NCBI RefSeq assembly: GCF_038397755.1
Contig: NZ_CP151637.1
Span: 1 to 64,000, forward strand
DNA length: 64,000 bases
Origin: Microbacterium sp. LWH7-1.2
Lineage (GTDB): Bacteria > Actinomycetota > Actinomycetes > Actinomycetales > Microbacteriaceae
Reading direction: 5' to 3'
The translations under genes were made by a program, and so were the position numbers. This document shows, piece after piece, positions 44,918-54,835 of this stretch (position 1 is the first letter of the stretch; each line of letters begins with the position of its first letter). Below the pieces are notes generated by a model. That model was not told the DNA's origin. It searched no databases and saw only the letters and a program-made list of their open reading frames with translations.

Positions 44918-45151
44918 ATGGCGATCACGGTTTACACGAAGCCCGCGTGCGTGCAGTGCACGGCGACGTATCGAGCACTCGACTCCAAGGGGATCGAGTA
45001 CGAAATCCACGACCTCTCCGAGGACCCCGCGGCCCTCGAGCAGGTCAAGGCGCTGGGCTACCTCCAGGCGCCGGTCGTCATCACCGATGAGGACCACTGG
45101 TCGGGCTTCCGTCCCGACAAGATCGACGAGCTCGCCTCGCGTCTGGCCTGA
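44918..45151 (+). CDS. nrdH: Glutaredoxin-like NrdH-redoxin
   Basis: A 77-residue thioredoxin-fold protein that supplies electrons to NrdE. The redox motif CVQC (Cys 11 and 14) follows ITVYTKPA, and GYLQAPVVI with [11 protein letters not shown] is the NrdH signature. The ribosome site GAGGAGA is 11 nt upstream. It is the first gene of nrdHIEF, with nrdI starting two bases after its stop. Confidence 0.95.
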   Translation: MAITVYTKPACVQCTATYRALDSKGIEYEIHDLSEDPAALEQVKALGYLQAPVVITDEDHWSGFRPDKIDELASRLA

Positions 45152-45153
45152 CC

Positions 45154-45600
45154 ATGTCGGCGGTCGTGGCGCAGCGCGTCGCGACAGACGCGCCGCTGCT
45201 GGTCTACTTCTCGAGCGTGTCGGGCAACACCGCACGTTTCATCGAGAAGCTCGGCGCGCGAGCGGTCCGGATCCCGCTTCACTCGACGGATCCGGCGCTG
45301 GTGGTCGACGAGCCGTACGTCCTCGTGACACCCACCTATGGCGGAGGCCAGGGCAAGGGCGTCGAGAGGGGCGCCGTTCCGAAGCAGGTCATCCGGTTCC
45401 TCAACGACGAGCGCAACCGGGGCCTCATCCGCGGGGTCATCTCCGCGGGGAACACCAACTTCGGCGAGCACTTCTGCATCGCCGGCGACATCATCAGCCG
45501 TAAGTGTCACGTGCCGCACTTGTACCGGCTAGAGGTATTCGGCACGCCCGAAGATGTGGAACGCGTGAACGCGGGATTGGAACGATGGTGGGAACTCTGA
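45154..45600 (+). CDS. nrdI: Flavodoxin-like protein NrdI
   Basis: A 148-residue FMN protein that activates the dimanganese-tyrosyl radical cofactor of Nrd[18 protein letters not shown] binds the FMN phosphate, and [28 protein letters not shown] and [15 protein letters not shown] complete the family pattern. The 3' end overlaps the nrdE start by 16 bases. Confidence 0.95.
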   Translation: MSAVVAQRVATDAPLLVYFSSVSGNTARFIEKLGARAVRIPLHSTDPALVVDEPYVLVTPTYGGGQGKGVERGAVPKQVIRFLNDERNRGLIRGVISAGNTNFGEHFCIAGDIISRKCHVPHLYRLEVFGTPEDVERVNAGLERWWEL

Positions 45601-47738
45601 CGCAGACCGACTTCAAGACACAGGCACGCTTCGAGGGCATGGACTACCACGCCCTCAACGCGATGCTCAACCTGTACGACGCCGACGGCAAGATCCAGTT
45701 CGACGCCGACAAGCGCGCGGCGCGGGAGTACTTCCTGCAGCACGTGAACCAGAACACGGTGTTCTTCCACTCGCTCAAGGAGCGGCTCGACTACCTGGTC
45801 GAGAAGGAGTACTACGAGGGCGCCGTGCTCGACAAGTACTCGTTCGAGTACATCCAGAAGCTCAACGACCTCGCCTACTCGAAGAAGTTCCGCTTCGAGA
45901 CCTTCCTGGGCGCGTTCAAGTACTACACGAGCTACACGCTCAAGACCTTCGACGGCAAGCGCTACCTCGAGCGCTTCGAGGACCGCGTCGTCATGACCGC
46001 GCTCGCGCTGGCCGACGGCGACGAGAAGCTGGCCACCGCGCTCGTGGAGGAGATCATCTCGGGCCGGTTCCAGCCCGCGACCCCCACGTTCCTCAATGCC
46101 GGCAAGGCGCAGCGCGGCGAGCTCGTCTCGTGCTTCCTGCTGCGCATCGAAGACAACATGGAGTCGATCGCCCGCGGCATCAACTCCGCCCTGCAGCTGT
46201 CCAAGCGCGGCGGCGGCGTGGCCCTGCTGCTGTCGAACATCCGCGAGTCGGGTGCGCCGATCAAGCAGATCGAGAACCAGTCGAGCGGCATCATCCCGGT
46301 GATGAAGCTCCTCGAAGACTCCTTCTCGTACGCCAACCAGCTCGGCGCGCGTCAGGGTGCCGGTGCCGTGTACCTCAACGCGCACCACCCGGACATCATG
46401 CGGTTCCTCGACACGAAGCGCGAGAACGCCGACGAGAAGATCCGCATCAAGACGCTGTCGCTGGGCGTCGTCGTCCCCGACATCACGTTCGAGCTCGCCA
46501 AGAACGGCGAGGACATGTACCTGTTCTCCCCGTACGACGTGGAGCGCGTCTACGGCGTGCCGTTCGGCGACATCTCGGTCACCGAGAAGTACCGCGAGAT
46601 GGTCGACGACCCGCGCATCAAGAAGACGAAGATCAACGCGCGCGAGTTCTTCCAGACCCTCGCCGAGATCCAGTTCGAGTCGGGCTACCCGTACATCATG
46701 TTCGAGGACACGGTGAACAAGGCCAACCCGATCAAGGGCCGGATCAACATGTCGAACCTGTGCTCCGAGATCCTGCAGGTCAACACGCCGACCACGTTCA
46801 ACGAGGACCTGTCGTACGACCAGATCGGCAAGGACATCTCGTGCAACCTGGGCTCGCTCAACATCGCCCTGGCGATGGACGGCGGCGACCTCGCGAAGAC
46901 GGTGGACACCAGCATCCGTGCCCTCACCGCGGTGAGCGACCAGAGCCACATCCGCTCGGTCCGCTCCATCGAGGACGGCAACGACCGCTCGCACGCGATC
47001 GGCCTGGGCCAGATGAACCTGCACGGCTACCTCGCCCGTGAGCACGTCTACTACGGGTCGGAAGAGGGAGTCGACTTCACGAACATCTACTTCTACTCCG
47101 TGCTGTTCCACGCGCTGACCGCGTCGAACAAGATCGCGATCGAGCGAGGGGAGACCTTCGACGGGTTCGCCGACTCGACGTACGCCTCGGGCGAGTTCTT
47201 CGACAAGTACATCGAGCAGGAGTGGGTGCCGGCGACGGCCAAGGTCGCCGAGATGTTCGAGGGCCACCACATCCCCACGCAGGACGACTGGCGCGCGCTG
47301 AAGGCATCGATCCAGCAGCACGGCATCTACAACCAGAACCTGCAGGCGGTGCCGCCGACCGGCTCGATCTCGTACATCAACAACTCGACGTCGTCGATCC
47401 ACCCGATCGCGGCGAAGATCGAGATCCGCAAGGAAGGCAAGCTCGGCCGCGTCTACTACCCGGCGGCGTTCATGACGAACGACAACCTGGAGTATTACCA
47501 GGACGCGTACGAGATCGGCTACGAGAAGGTCATCGACACGTACGCCGCCGCCACCCAGCACGTCGACCAAGGGCTGTCGCTCACGCTTTTCTTCAAGGAC
47601 ACCGCGACCACGCGAGACATCAACAAGGCCCAGATCTACGCGTGGCGCAAGGGCATCAAGACGATCTACTACATCCGCCTCCGCCAGATGGCCCTCGAGG
47701 GCACGGACATGAGCGAGTGCGTTTCGTGCACGCTCTGA
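45585..47738 (+). CDS. nrdE: Class Ib ribonucleotide reductase alpha subunit
   Basis: A 717-residue catalytic subunit reducing ribonucleoside diphosphates. The active-site segments are [23 protein letters not shown] (first redox Cys), SNLCSEILQ (radical Cys with Asn/Glu partners), [24 protein letters not shown] and the C-terminal redox pair CVSC, four residues from the end. It lacks the ATP-cone found in class Ia, as expected for class Ib. The ATG at 45585 overlaps nrdI. Confidence 0.96.
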   Translation: MVGTLTQTDFKTQARFEGMDYHALNAMLNLYDADGKIQFDADKRAAREYFLQHVNQNTVFFHSLKERLDYLVEKEYYEGAVLDKYSFEYIQKLNDLAYSKKFRFETFLGAFKYYTSYTLKTFDGKRYLERFEDRVVMTALALADGDEKLATALVEEIISGRFQPATPTFLNAGKAQRGELVSCFLLRIEDNMESIARGINSALQLSKRGGGVALLLSNIRESGAPIKQIENQSSGIIPVMKLLEDSFSYANQLGARQGAGAVYLNAHHPDIMRFLDTKRENADEKIRIKTLSLGVVVPDITFELAKNGEDMYLFSPYDVERVYGVPFGDISVTEKYREMVDDPRIKKTKINAREFFQTLAEIQFESGYPYIMFEDTVNKANPIKGRINMSNLCSEILQVNTPTTFNEDLSYDQIGKDISCNLGSLNIALAMDGGDLAKTVDTSIRALTAVSDQSHIRSVRSIEDGNDRSHAIGLGQMNLHGYLAREHVYYGSEEGVDFTNIYFYSVLFHALTASNKIAIERGETFDGFADSTYASGEFFDKYIEQEWVPATAKVAEMFEGHHIPTQDDWRALKASIQQHGIYNQNLQAVPPTGSISYINNSTSSIHPIAAKIEIRKEGKLGRVYYPAAFMTNDNLEYYQDAYEIGYEKVIDTYAAATQHVDQGLSLTLFFKDTATTRDINKAQIYAWRKGIKTIYYIRLRQMALEGTDMSECVSCTL

Positions 47739-47741
47739 TGA

Positions 47742-48764
<1,023 letters not shown>

Positions 48765-48807
48765 AACCGCGTGATTCCGCGGATTCCGCTCGGTCCTGAC
48801 CAGCCAT

Positions 48808-48853
48808 AAGGCCCCCGGCTACCTGCTCCGTGAGCGGCGAGCCGGGGGCCTTT
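48808..48853 (+). terminator. Terminator of the nrdHIEF operon
   Basis: AAGGCCCCCGGCT (48808-48820) pairs perfectly over 13 bp with AGCCGGGGGCCTT (48840-48852), followed by T. Directly after it TTTGCCCACA is repeated in tandem (48851-48870), which may mark the edge of a former insertion. Confidence 0.8.
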
Positions 48854-48892
48854 GCCCACACTTTGCCCACATCCGCGGAGGACCGCACGACG

Positions 48893-49399
48893 ATGGACAA
48901 CAGCACTGCCACCGTGCTCGCAGCGATCATCACCGGCGCCGTCGTTGCCGTGACCTTCCTCGCAGCAGAGATCATCCGCTTCGTCCGCGACCGATCTGAT
49001 CGGCGTACAGCAGCGGTTGCTCGCGCGCTCAGCGCACTCGATCAGGTGCCGGATATGGTGCTGCGGGACTTTGCCCGCTGGATCCCCTTCTCATCGCTCA
49101 GGCATAAGCCGACGATGGGACCGTTGACAGAGATTGTCGCGTCGACTCTGTCGCTCTACGCCGTCATGAAGGGACGTGATCGCGCGGTTGCGCACTGGGC
49201 GGCGTGGATGGTTGAGGCAGTGTCTACAGCTCAGGGGGAGCATCGAGTCGTTCTTGCCTCTGAACTGCAGGGGGTGCTGCTCGCCTACCTCATGGACAGA
49301 CGGAAGGCCCGCGCGTTCGTGGCACGGGCCAAGCCGGAGGTTGACGCCTGGCGAGAACGAGTCATGGATAGGGGAGGCCCGCTCCCACTCGGGGACTGA
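48893..49399 (+). CDS. Hypothetical membrane protein in element remnant
   Basis: A 168-residue protein not recognised. It has one N-terminal membrane helix (ATVLAAIITGAVVAVTFLAAEII, about residues 5-27), then a positively charged segment (RFVRDRSDRR) and a soluble helical domain (MKGRDRAVAHWAAWMVEAVS). The ATG at 48893 is preferred because the helix then starts at once and GGAGGA lies upstream. Third positions are less G/C-biased than in the flanking operons, suggesting acquired DNA. Confidence 0.55.
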   Translation: MDNSTATVLAAIITGAVVAVTFLAAEIIRFVRDRSDRRTAAVARALSALDQVPDMVLRDFARWIPFSSLRHKPTMGPLTEIVASTLSLYAVMKGRDRAVAHWAAWMVEAVSTAQGEHRVVLASELQGVLLAYLMDRRKARAFVARAKPEVDAWRERVMDRGGPLPLGD

Positions 49400-49402
49400 C
49401 CT

Positions 49403-49618
49403 CTACTCGGTCGCTCCTTCCTGTTGCTGTCGGATGCGGTTCTGGTGGACGGGATCGTTCTCCATGCGTTCCCGCCACCAGGCGAGAAGGGTGGTCTCGT
49501 CGACGACGCGGCGCCGGCCCTGCCAGGTCATGGGGAGGCCACGTCTACGCCACCGTTTGATCGTGATGATGGAGCGATTCACTCTCCGGGCTGCCTGCCG
49601 GTACGTGAGCAGCGTCAT
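49403..49618 (-). CDS. Excisionase-like helix-turn-helix protein
   Basis: A 71-residue protein with TYRQAARRVNRSIITIKRWRRRGLPMTWQGRRRVVDETTLLAWWRER, a MerR/Xis-type winged-helix of the kind encoded by prophages and integrative elements. It has a strong ribosome site (GAGGAGGTGACC) directly before the ATG. No integrase gene is near it, so it is probably a leftover of a decayed element. It could still bind DNA. Confidence 0.65.
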   Translation of the reverse strand: MTLLTYRQAARRVNRSIITIKRWRRRGLPMTWQGRRRVVDETTLLAWWRERMENDPVHQNRIRQQQEGATE

Positions 49619-49805
49619 CGGTCACCTCCTCGAGATCGGGCGCCGGCCTCCACTCCGCGAGCATCAGTACCGCGGCGCGAGTGGGCAGTTGGTTCGGGTC
49701 GTACCGTTCCCCGCACACGGTGCACTGCTCGGACTGCGCGATCGCTCCATTCCGGTCGAGCGTCCACTCGGCGTACACCGCCGCCTCACCGCACAACCGG
49801 CAGGT
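49545..49805 (-). pseudogene. 5'-truncated phage-type zinc-ribbon protein
   Basis: The frame reads CRLCGEAAVYAEWTL, then EQCTVCGERYDPNQLPTRAAVLML. Two CxxC pairs would hold a zinc, but no start codon precedes the first pair before the frame runs into the GlcG remnant. The only in-frame alternative, TTG at 49796, would remove one Cys. The gene therefore seems to have lost its beginning at a junction near 49.85 kb. It overlaps the excisionase-like gene by 74 bases. Confidence 0.45.
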
Positions 49806-49848
49806 CTGCGTCTGCGTGCGCAGTCGGCGCGGTGCGATGCGGTACCGG

Positions 49849-49989
49849 TTGAGCAGCGGTGTAGGCCTTGCGAGTGCTGGTCTCCCCGGAGATCAGCACC
49901 GCGTTGTCGTCGCGACGGAAGGCGAGGAGGTGGCCTCCGGCGTCGAGAACGGTGACGCTGACGGTTGCGTCGGCCCGGTCGGCACCCAT
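49849..49989 (-). pseudogene. Fragment of a GlcG/HbpS-family heme-binding protein gene
   Basis: About 47 codons read DATVSVTVLDAGGHLLAFRR and then ISGETSTRKAYTAAQ, matching the conserved core of GlcG/HbpS proteins (normally ~135 residues). Neither the N-terminal helix nor the C-terminal half follows; after KAYTAAQ the similarity stops and the phage-type frame begins. It is a broken relic, probably cut by the insertion that brought the neighbouring genes. Confidence 0.55.
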
Positions 49990-50059
49990 CCTGCAAGCCC
50001 GGATTCTCGGGCGGTCGTCGGACCGGCTCATTCCGTGGGGATCGACGACGAGCTGATTC

Positions 50060-50121
50060 TTGACTCCCTCCGCCACTGCCGCTATGGTCGTGCCAAGACG
50101 GTTTGGCAAATCGTATTGGCA
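50060..50121 (+). promoter_or_regulatory. Promoter and palindromic operator of the difructose/sugar ABC-GH91 operon
   Basis: -35 TTGACT (50060-50065), an exact 17-bp spacer and -10 TATGGT (50083-50088). TGCCAAGACGGTTTGGCA (50091-50108), with 6-bp arms, sits on the expected start of transcription, and a further TTGGCA half-site follows at 50116-50121. This is a classic repressor layout. The LacI protein encoded at 54836 is the best candidate. Confidence 0.7.
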
Positions 50122-50177
50122 CGGCGTCCCGACCGGAGTCTGCACCCTCCTGTACATCAATGAATGGAGTCGAAGTG

Positions 50178-51500
50178 ATGAAGCTTCGCATGCCGGCGGA
50201 CGCACGTTTCCGCCGGGGACTGGTTGCGGCGGCAGCCGTGACGACCGCAGCCATCGCACTGAGCGGTTGCGGCGCCGGAGGCGGTGGTGGTGAACCCGCC
50301 GCTGACGACGGTGCGCTGACCGTCGTGGTCGAGGGTGGCGGAAAGGCTGAACTGCAGCCGATCGCCGATCTGTACAAGGATGAGACGGGTACGGAGGTCA
50401 CCCTCGTGGAACTTCCGTACGCGGGGCTCTACGACCGCATCTCGTCCGAGCTGCAGGCAGGAAACCCCTCTTTCGACATCGCCGCGCTCGACGCGATCTG
50501 GCTTCCCGCCTTCGCGCCCGGGCTGGCGCCGCTGGACGACCTGTACACCGACGACGTCGAGTCCGACCTGTTCGGCGGCCTGGTGAGCGAGTCGCAGGTG
50601 GATGGCACGTTCGTCGGCATGCCGGTCTGGACGAACTCCGAGATCCTCTTCTACCGCACCGACCTCTTCGAGGACCCGAAGAATATGGCCGATTTCGAGG
50701 CGAAGTACGGCTATCCCTTGAGCGCGCCGACCACGTGGGAGCAGTACCGCGATATCGCGGAGTTCTTCACCCGCGACACCGACGGCGACGGTGCGATCGA
50801 TCTGTACGGCACCGATGTGAAGGGTGCCGTCGAGACGGAGTGGCTGGCCACGGTGTCGCAGGCCGGTGAAGAGAACATGGTGATCGACACCGACAGCGGC
50901 GAGGTGACGATCGACGACGCCGCGCACAAGGAAGCGCTCGACTACTACGTCAGCCTGCTCCCGTACGCTCCGTCCGGCGCCGCGCAGCTCGACTGGGCGG
51001 GAGCACAGAATCTCTTCTACCAGGGCAAGCTCGCGATGATGCGATTCTGGGGCCATGCCTATCGGCAGACGCCGGAGGATTCGGCCGTGAAGGACGCCAT
51101 CGGCGTCGCCCCGATGATCGGGGGCCCCGGTGGCGTGGCGGGAGTGCCCGGCGCGTGGTACCTGTCGGTCCCCGCGTCGGGAGCCAAGCAGGACGAGGCG
51201 AAGGACTTCATCGCGTTCGCGTACGAGCGCAATGACCTCGCTGCCGATACCTCGTTGGGCCTGGTCGCCCGCAAGAGCGCGTTCGAGAGCAAGCAAGGGG
51301 AAGCCGGATTCGAGAACTATCCCGCTCTGGTCACCACGCTGGAGGCGCCGCAGTCGCTGCCCCGGCCGGCGACTGCGCAGTGGCAGGAGATCGTCGACTC
51401 CGTGCTCGTGCCGATGATCCAGAAGGCCGTCGAGCCGGGAGCTGACACCGCGCAGCTCCTGTCGGACGCCAAGTCCCAGATCGAGTCGATCGCCCAGTAG
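50178..51500 (+). CDS. Sugar-binding lipoprotein of the GH91-linked ABC transporter
   Basis: A 440-residue extracellular substrate-binding protein. The signal peptide (RRGLVAAAAVTTAAIALSGCGAG) ends in a lipobox with the lipidated Cys near residue 30. The mature part has LTVVVEGGGKAELQPIADLY, PSFDIAALDAIWLPAFAPGL, MPVWTNSEILFYRTDLFEDP and AGVPGAWYLSVPASG, typical of family-1 oligosaccharide-binding proteins. GGAG lies 8 nt upstream of the ATG. As the first gene of an operon ending in GH91, its ligand is probably a difructose anhydride or short fructan (inference). Confidence 0.88.
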   Translation: MKLRMPADARFRRGLVAAAAVTTAAIALSGCGAGGGGGEPAADDGALTVVVEGGGKAELQPIADLYKDETGTEVTLVELPYAGLYDRISSELQAGNPSFDIAALDAIWLPAFAPGLAPLDDLYTDDVESDLFGGLVSESQVDGTFVGMPVWTNSEILFYRTDLFEDPKNMADFEAKYGYPLSAPTTWEQYRDIAEFFTRDTDGDGAIDLYGTDVKGAVETEWLATVSQAGEENMVIDTDSGEVTIDDAAHKEALDYYVSLLPYAPSGAAQLDWAGAQNLFYQGKLAMMRFWGHAYRQTPEDSAVKDAIGVAPMIGGPGGVAGVPGAWYLSVPASGAKQDEAKDFIAFAYERNDLAADTSLGLVARKSAFESKQGEAGFENYPALVTTLEAPQSLPRPATAQWQEIVDSVLVPMIQKAVEPGADTAQLLSDAKSQIESIAQ

Positions 51501-51523
51501 ACGATCCATCCAGAAGGTTTTCC

Positions 51524-52531
51524 GTGGAGACTCTCGCTCCTGCAACCCGCGGTGGGGCGGCCCCGGCCGTCCCGCCGCGGGCCCCGCACCCGGGCTCACG
51601 CCCGCCCCAGGCCTCACGCCCGCACTCGCGCAAGCACCGCAGCAAGGACAGCGGCGACCGCCGATTCGCGCTGCTGCTCATGGCGCCGGCGGCCCTGTTC
51701 CTCGCCGGCTTCGTGCTGTGGCCCCTCGTCCGGTTCATCTACGACAGCTTCTTCGAGATCTCGCCGTTCGCCGGTGCGCCGCGGACGTTCGTCGGCTTCG
51801 CCAACTACGCGACCGCCTTCGCCTCGGATGCCTTCCAGTCGGCATCCGTCCGCACGATCGTGTACACAGTCTTCGTCGTGACCGCCGAGTTCGTCCTCGG
51901 TCTCGCCGTGGCGCTGCTGTTCACCGCCCTCGGCCGACGGTCGGCCGTCTTCCGCACCGTGTTCATGTACCCGCTGATGATCGCACCGGTGGTCGCGGGC
52001 CTGCTGTGGCGATTCCTCCTCATCGACAACTTCGGCATCGTCAACCAGTTGCTCTACGAGGCGCACATCCTGTCCAGCCCCGATCAGATCCAGTGGCTGA
52101 GCGACCCGAACATCGCGCTGTTCTCGGTTGCGCTGCCCGACATCTGGCTGACGACCTCGTTCATCACACTCGTCCTGTTCGCCGGTCTGCAGAACGTCCC
52201 CGGCGATGTGATCGAAGCCGCCCGCATCGACGGCGCCCGGTACCCGCGGATCCTGTTCAGCATCATCATCCCGCTGCTGCGACCCGTGATCGCGGTGGCA
52301 CTCATCGTGCGCGGAATCGACGCGGCCCGGGCGTTCGACATCATCCTCATCCAGACGGATGGCGGCCCTCAGGGCAGCACGACGACGCTGAGCCTTCTCA
52401 TCTACCGCACCATGACCCGGTTCGGGGATCCGGGATTGGCCAGCGCCATGGGAACGGTCTATCTCATCGTCATGCTGGCCGTGGCCATCGCCGCCATCCT
52501 GCTGATCTGGCGTCCAGGGAGCACACGATGA
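51524..52531 (+). CDS. ABC transporter permease (MalF type)
   Basis: A 335-residue membrane subunit starting GTG 51524 behind AGAAGG. A Pro/Arg-rich cytoplasmic head (about 45 residues) precedes the first helix LLMAPAALFLAGFVLWPLVRFIY. The EAA loop reads GDVIEAARIDGARYPRILFSIIIPLLRPVI (about residues 227-256). Its stop overlaps the next permease as ATGA. No ATPase gene is in the operon, so a shared ATPase must serve it. Confidence 0.9.
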   Translation: METLAPATRGGAAPAVPPRAPHPGSRPPQASRPHSRKHRSKDSGDRRFALLLMAPAALFLAGFVLWPLVRFIYDSFFEISPFAGAPRTFVGFANYATAFASDAFQSASVRTIVYTVFVVTAEFVLGLAVALLFTALGRRSAVFRTVFMYPLMIAPVVAGLLWRFLLIDNFGIVNQLLYEAHILSSPDQIQWLSDPNIALFSVALPDIWLTTSFITLVLFAGLQNVPGDVIEAARIDGARYPRILFSIIIPLLRPVIAVALIVRGIDAARAFDIILIQTDGGPQGSTTTLSLLIYRTMTRFGDPGLASAMGTVYLIVMLAVAIAAILLIWRPGSTR

Positions 52532-53364
52532 ATCCTCTCGAGACCCGGGGCAAGAGCCGCATCCTCCTGTGGGTCCTGCTCGCCGCCGCCATCATCATGT
52601 ACGGGTTCCCGTTCCTCTACCTGCTGCTGACGTCGTTCAAGCCCCCGCTCGACGCGATCGCCGTGCCGCCATCGGTGTGGCCCGAGACGTGGACCCTCGA
52701 CAACTACGTGTCCGCGCTCACCCGCGAGGGGGTTCCGGCAGCACTCATCAACAGCGTCGTCACCGCGGTCACCTCGACCGTGCTGTCGCTGGTGCTCGCA
52801 GTGCCCGCCGCCTACGCGATCACCCGGTTCCGCACCCCCAGCGGACGCGTGTTCATCGTGGCGGCGCTCGTCACCCGAATGGTGCCGACCATCGCCGTGG
52901 GGGCGCCCCTCATCGAGGTGATGCGCAACATCGGATTGACCGACTCCTCTTTCGGGCTCGCTCTCGCGCACACCACGATCTCGCTTCCCCTCTCCATCTG
53001 GCTGATGGCGAGCTTCTTCGAGGCCGTCCCGGACGAGTTGAGCGAAGCGGCCGAGGTCGACGGCTGCAACCGGCTCCAGGCGATGTGGCGGGTCGTGCTG
53101 CCCGTCGTGTCGGGCGGCCTCGCAGTGACCGCGATCTTCGCGTTCCTCGCCTCGTGGAACGAGTTCCTCTTCGCGCTCCTGCTCACCTCTGTCAGGGCGC
53201 AGACCACCCCGGTCGTGATCGCCAACTTCCAGAGCCAGTTCGGCCTGGACTGGGGAGGGATGACGGCGCTGGCCGCGGTCTACTCGATCCCCGTCATCCT
53301 GCTCACGCTCTTCCTCCAGCGGCAGATCGTCGCCGGCCTCACCCTCGGCGCAGTCAAGGGCTGA
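52528..53364 (+). CDS. ABC transporter permease (MalG type)
   Basis: A 278-residue membrane subunit, MNPLETRGKSRILLWVLLAAAIIMYGFPFLYLLLTSFKPP, with the EAA loop DELSEAAEVDGCNRLQAMWRVVLPVVSGGL (about residues 171-200) and the standard ending LTLFLQRQIVAGLTLGAVKG. It is coupled to the MalF-type gene by a 4-base overlap and followed 25 nt later by the GH91 gene. Confidence 0.9.
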   Translation: MNPLETRGKSRILLWVLLAAAIIMYGFPFLYLLLTSFKPPLDAIAVPPSVWPETWTLDNYVSALTREGVPAALINSVVTAVTSTVLSLVLAVPAAYAITRFRTPSGRVFIVAALVTRMVPTIAVGAPLIEVMRNIGLTDSSFGLALAHTTISLPLSIWLMASFFEAVPDELSEAAEVDGCNRLQAMWRVVLPVVSGGLAVTAIFAFLASWNEFLFALLLTSVRAQTTPVVIANFQSQFGLDWGGMTALAAVYSIPVILLTLFLQRQIVAGLTLGAVKG

Positions 53365-53382
53365 GAAGCCGGGACACGATTG

Positions 53383-53394
53383 GACATCAATGTC
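53383..53394. promoter_or_regulatory. Operator-like palindrome at the GH91 start codon
   Basis: GACATCAATGTC overlaps the ATG of the GH91 gene. It differs at one central base from the GACATCGATGTC core found at the GH32 promoter, so the second LacI regulator may also act here as a roadblock inside the operon. Confidence 0.45.
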
Positions 53395-54802
53395 GAGTGA
53401 CAACACTTACGACGTGACGGCGTGGCCTCACGGCGATCCCTACCAGGACATCGGCGAGGTCATCAACAGCATCATCGCGGACGTCAAGGCCCGCCAAGCA
53501 GTGCCCGGCATGGGGGACGGGGGAAAGCCGGGCGCCGTGATCCACATCCCGCCGGGGGACTACCGACTTCGCACCCAGGTGCTGATCGACGTCAGCTTCC
53601 TGCGGATCGAAGGCGCGGGACACGGCTTCACCTCGTCCAGCATCCGGTTCAACGTTCCCGAAGACGAATGGCACGCGCTGCATGAGCTGTGGCCCGGAGG
53701 CAGCCGCATCCTCGTCGACATCGCTGCCGGAGACGCCCAGGAGGAATCCGCCGGCGCCGCATTCCTGGTGGCGCGCAGCGGAAGTCCCAGAATCAGCTCT
53801 GTCGAATTCTCAGGCTTCTGCATCGACGGGCTGCACTTCGTCGGCGACCGACCGGGGGAGAACCCGGAGAACTCGTACGCCAATGGAAAGACGGGCATTC
53901 ATGTCAGGGATGCCAACGACTCATTCCGGATCACAGGCATGGGGTTCGTCTACCTCGAGCACGCGTTGACGATCCACAAAGCGGACGCGCTCTCGATCCA
54001 CGACAACTTCATCGCGGAATGCGGTTCGTGCATCGAACTGCGCAGCTGGGGCCAGGCGTCGAAGATCACCGACAACCTCATCGGAGCCGGCCCCCACGGT
54101 CACTCGATCTACGCCGAGAACCATGGTGGGCTTCTGATCACCGCGAACAACGTCTTTCCGCGCGGCGCGAGCAGCGTGCATCTTCACGGTGTCACCCGGT
54201 CGAGCGTGACCAACAACCGGCTCCACTCGTTCTACCCGGGGATGATGGTTCTCGCCGCGAACAGTTCGGAGAATCTGGTGGGCTCGAATCACTTCCTCCG
54301 CGATCACGAGCCCTGGACGCCGTTCCTCGCGGTGGACAACGGGCTGGACGACCTCTTCGGCCTTCTGGCGATCACCGGCAGCAACAACTCGATCGTCGGC
54401 AACCACTTCTCCGAGGTCGTCGACTCCGAGAGCGTCCGGCCGGCAGGCGCGACCCCTGTGATCATCCGGCTGGTGGCCGGCAGCGACAACTACCTCGCGA
54501 GCAACCACGTGGTGGGGTTGGACGTCGCCACCTCATCGGGCGACTCATGTTTCGAAGCACAGGTCGACGCCTTGCTCACGACCCACGCTTCGCGACGTCT
54601 CGCCGTCACCGCGGTCCTGGTCGATCCCACGGCCAGCGGGAACACCATCCTCGATTCGGGTCGCGATGACGAGGTCGTCGTGGATCTCGCGGCGAACGCA
54701 TTCCGGCCGACCCCATCGATCGGATCCGGCGTGCACGCCGCGTCCACCCCGCTGCCCGCCGGCGTGGTGGCGCTGGGGGACCGCCGCGTGGACCGTCGTT
54801 GA
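53390..54802 (+). CDS. GH91 enzyme: probable intracellular difructose anhydride III hydrolase (inulin fructotransferase relative)
   Basis: A 470-residue right-handed beta-helix protein of glycoside hydrolase family 91. The N-terminus TYDVTAWPHGDPYQDIGEVI, PPGDYRLRTQVLIDVSFLRI, ITGMGFVYLEHALTIHKADAL and LFPGMM-like FYPGMM segments are the family pattern. Asp205 and Glu216 in HDNFIAECGSCIEL are 11 apart, as are the catalytic Asp/Glu I recall for inulin fructotransferase. No signal peptide is present, unlike secreted inulin fructotransferases, so it acts in the cytoplasm. With the upstream importer, cleavage of imported difructose anhydride III to inulobiose is the best reading. An inulin fructotransferase activity cannot be excluded. 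Confidence 0.82.
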   Translation: MSSDNTYDVTAWPHGDPYQDIGEVINSIIADVKARQAVPGMGDGGKPGAVIHIPPGDYRLRTQVLIDVSFLRIEGAGHGFTSSSIRFNVPEDEWHALHELWPGGSRILVDIAAGDAQEESAGAAFLVARSGSPRISSVEFSGFCIDGLHFVGDRPGENPENSYANGKTGIHVRDANDSFRITGMGFVYLEHALTIHKADALSIHDNFIAECGSCIELRSWGQASKITDNLIGAGPHGHSIYAENHGGLLITANNVFPRGASSVHLHGVTRSSVTNNRLHSFYPGMMVLAANSSENLVGSNHFLRDHEPWTPFLAVDNGLDDLFGLLAITGSNNSIVGNHFSEVVDSESVRPAGATPVIIRLVAGSDNYLASNHVVGLDVATSSGDSCFEAQVDALLTTHASRRLAVTAVLVDPTASGNTILDSGRDDEVVVDLAANAFRPTPSIGSGVHAASTPLPAGVVALGDRRVDRR

Positions 54803-54835
54803 CCGAAAAGGTGGTACGAACGTGAGAGGGCAACG

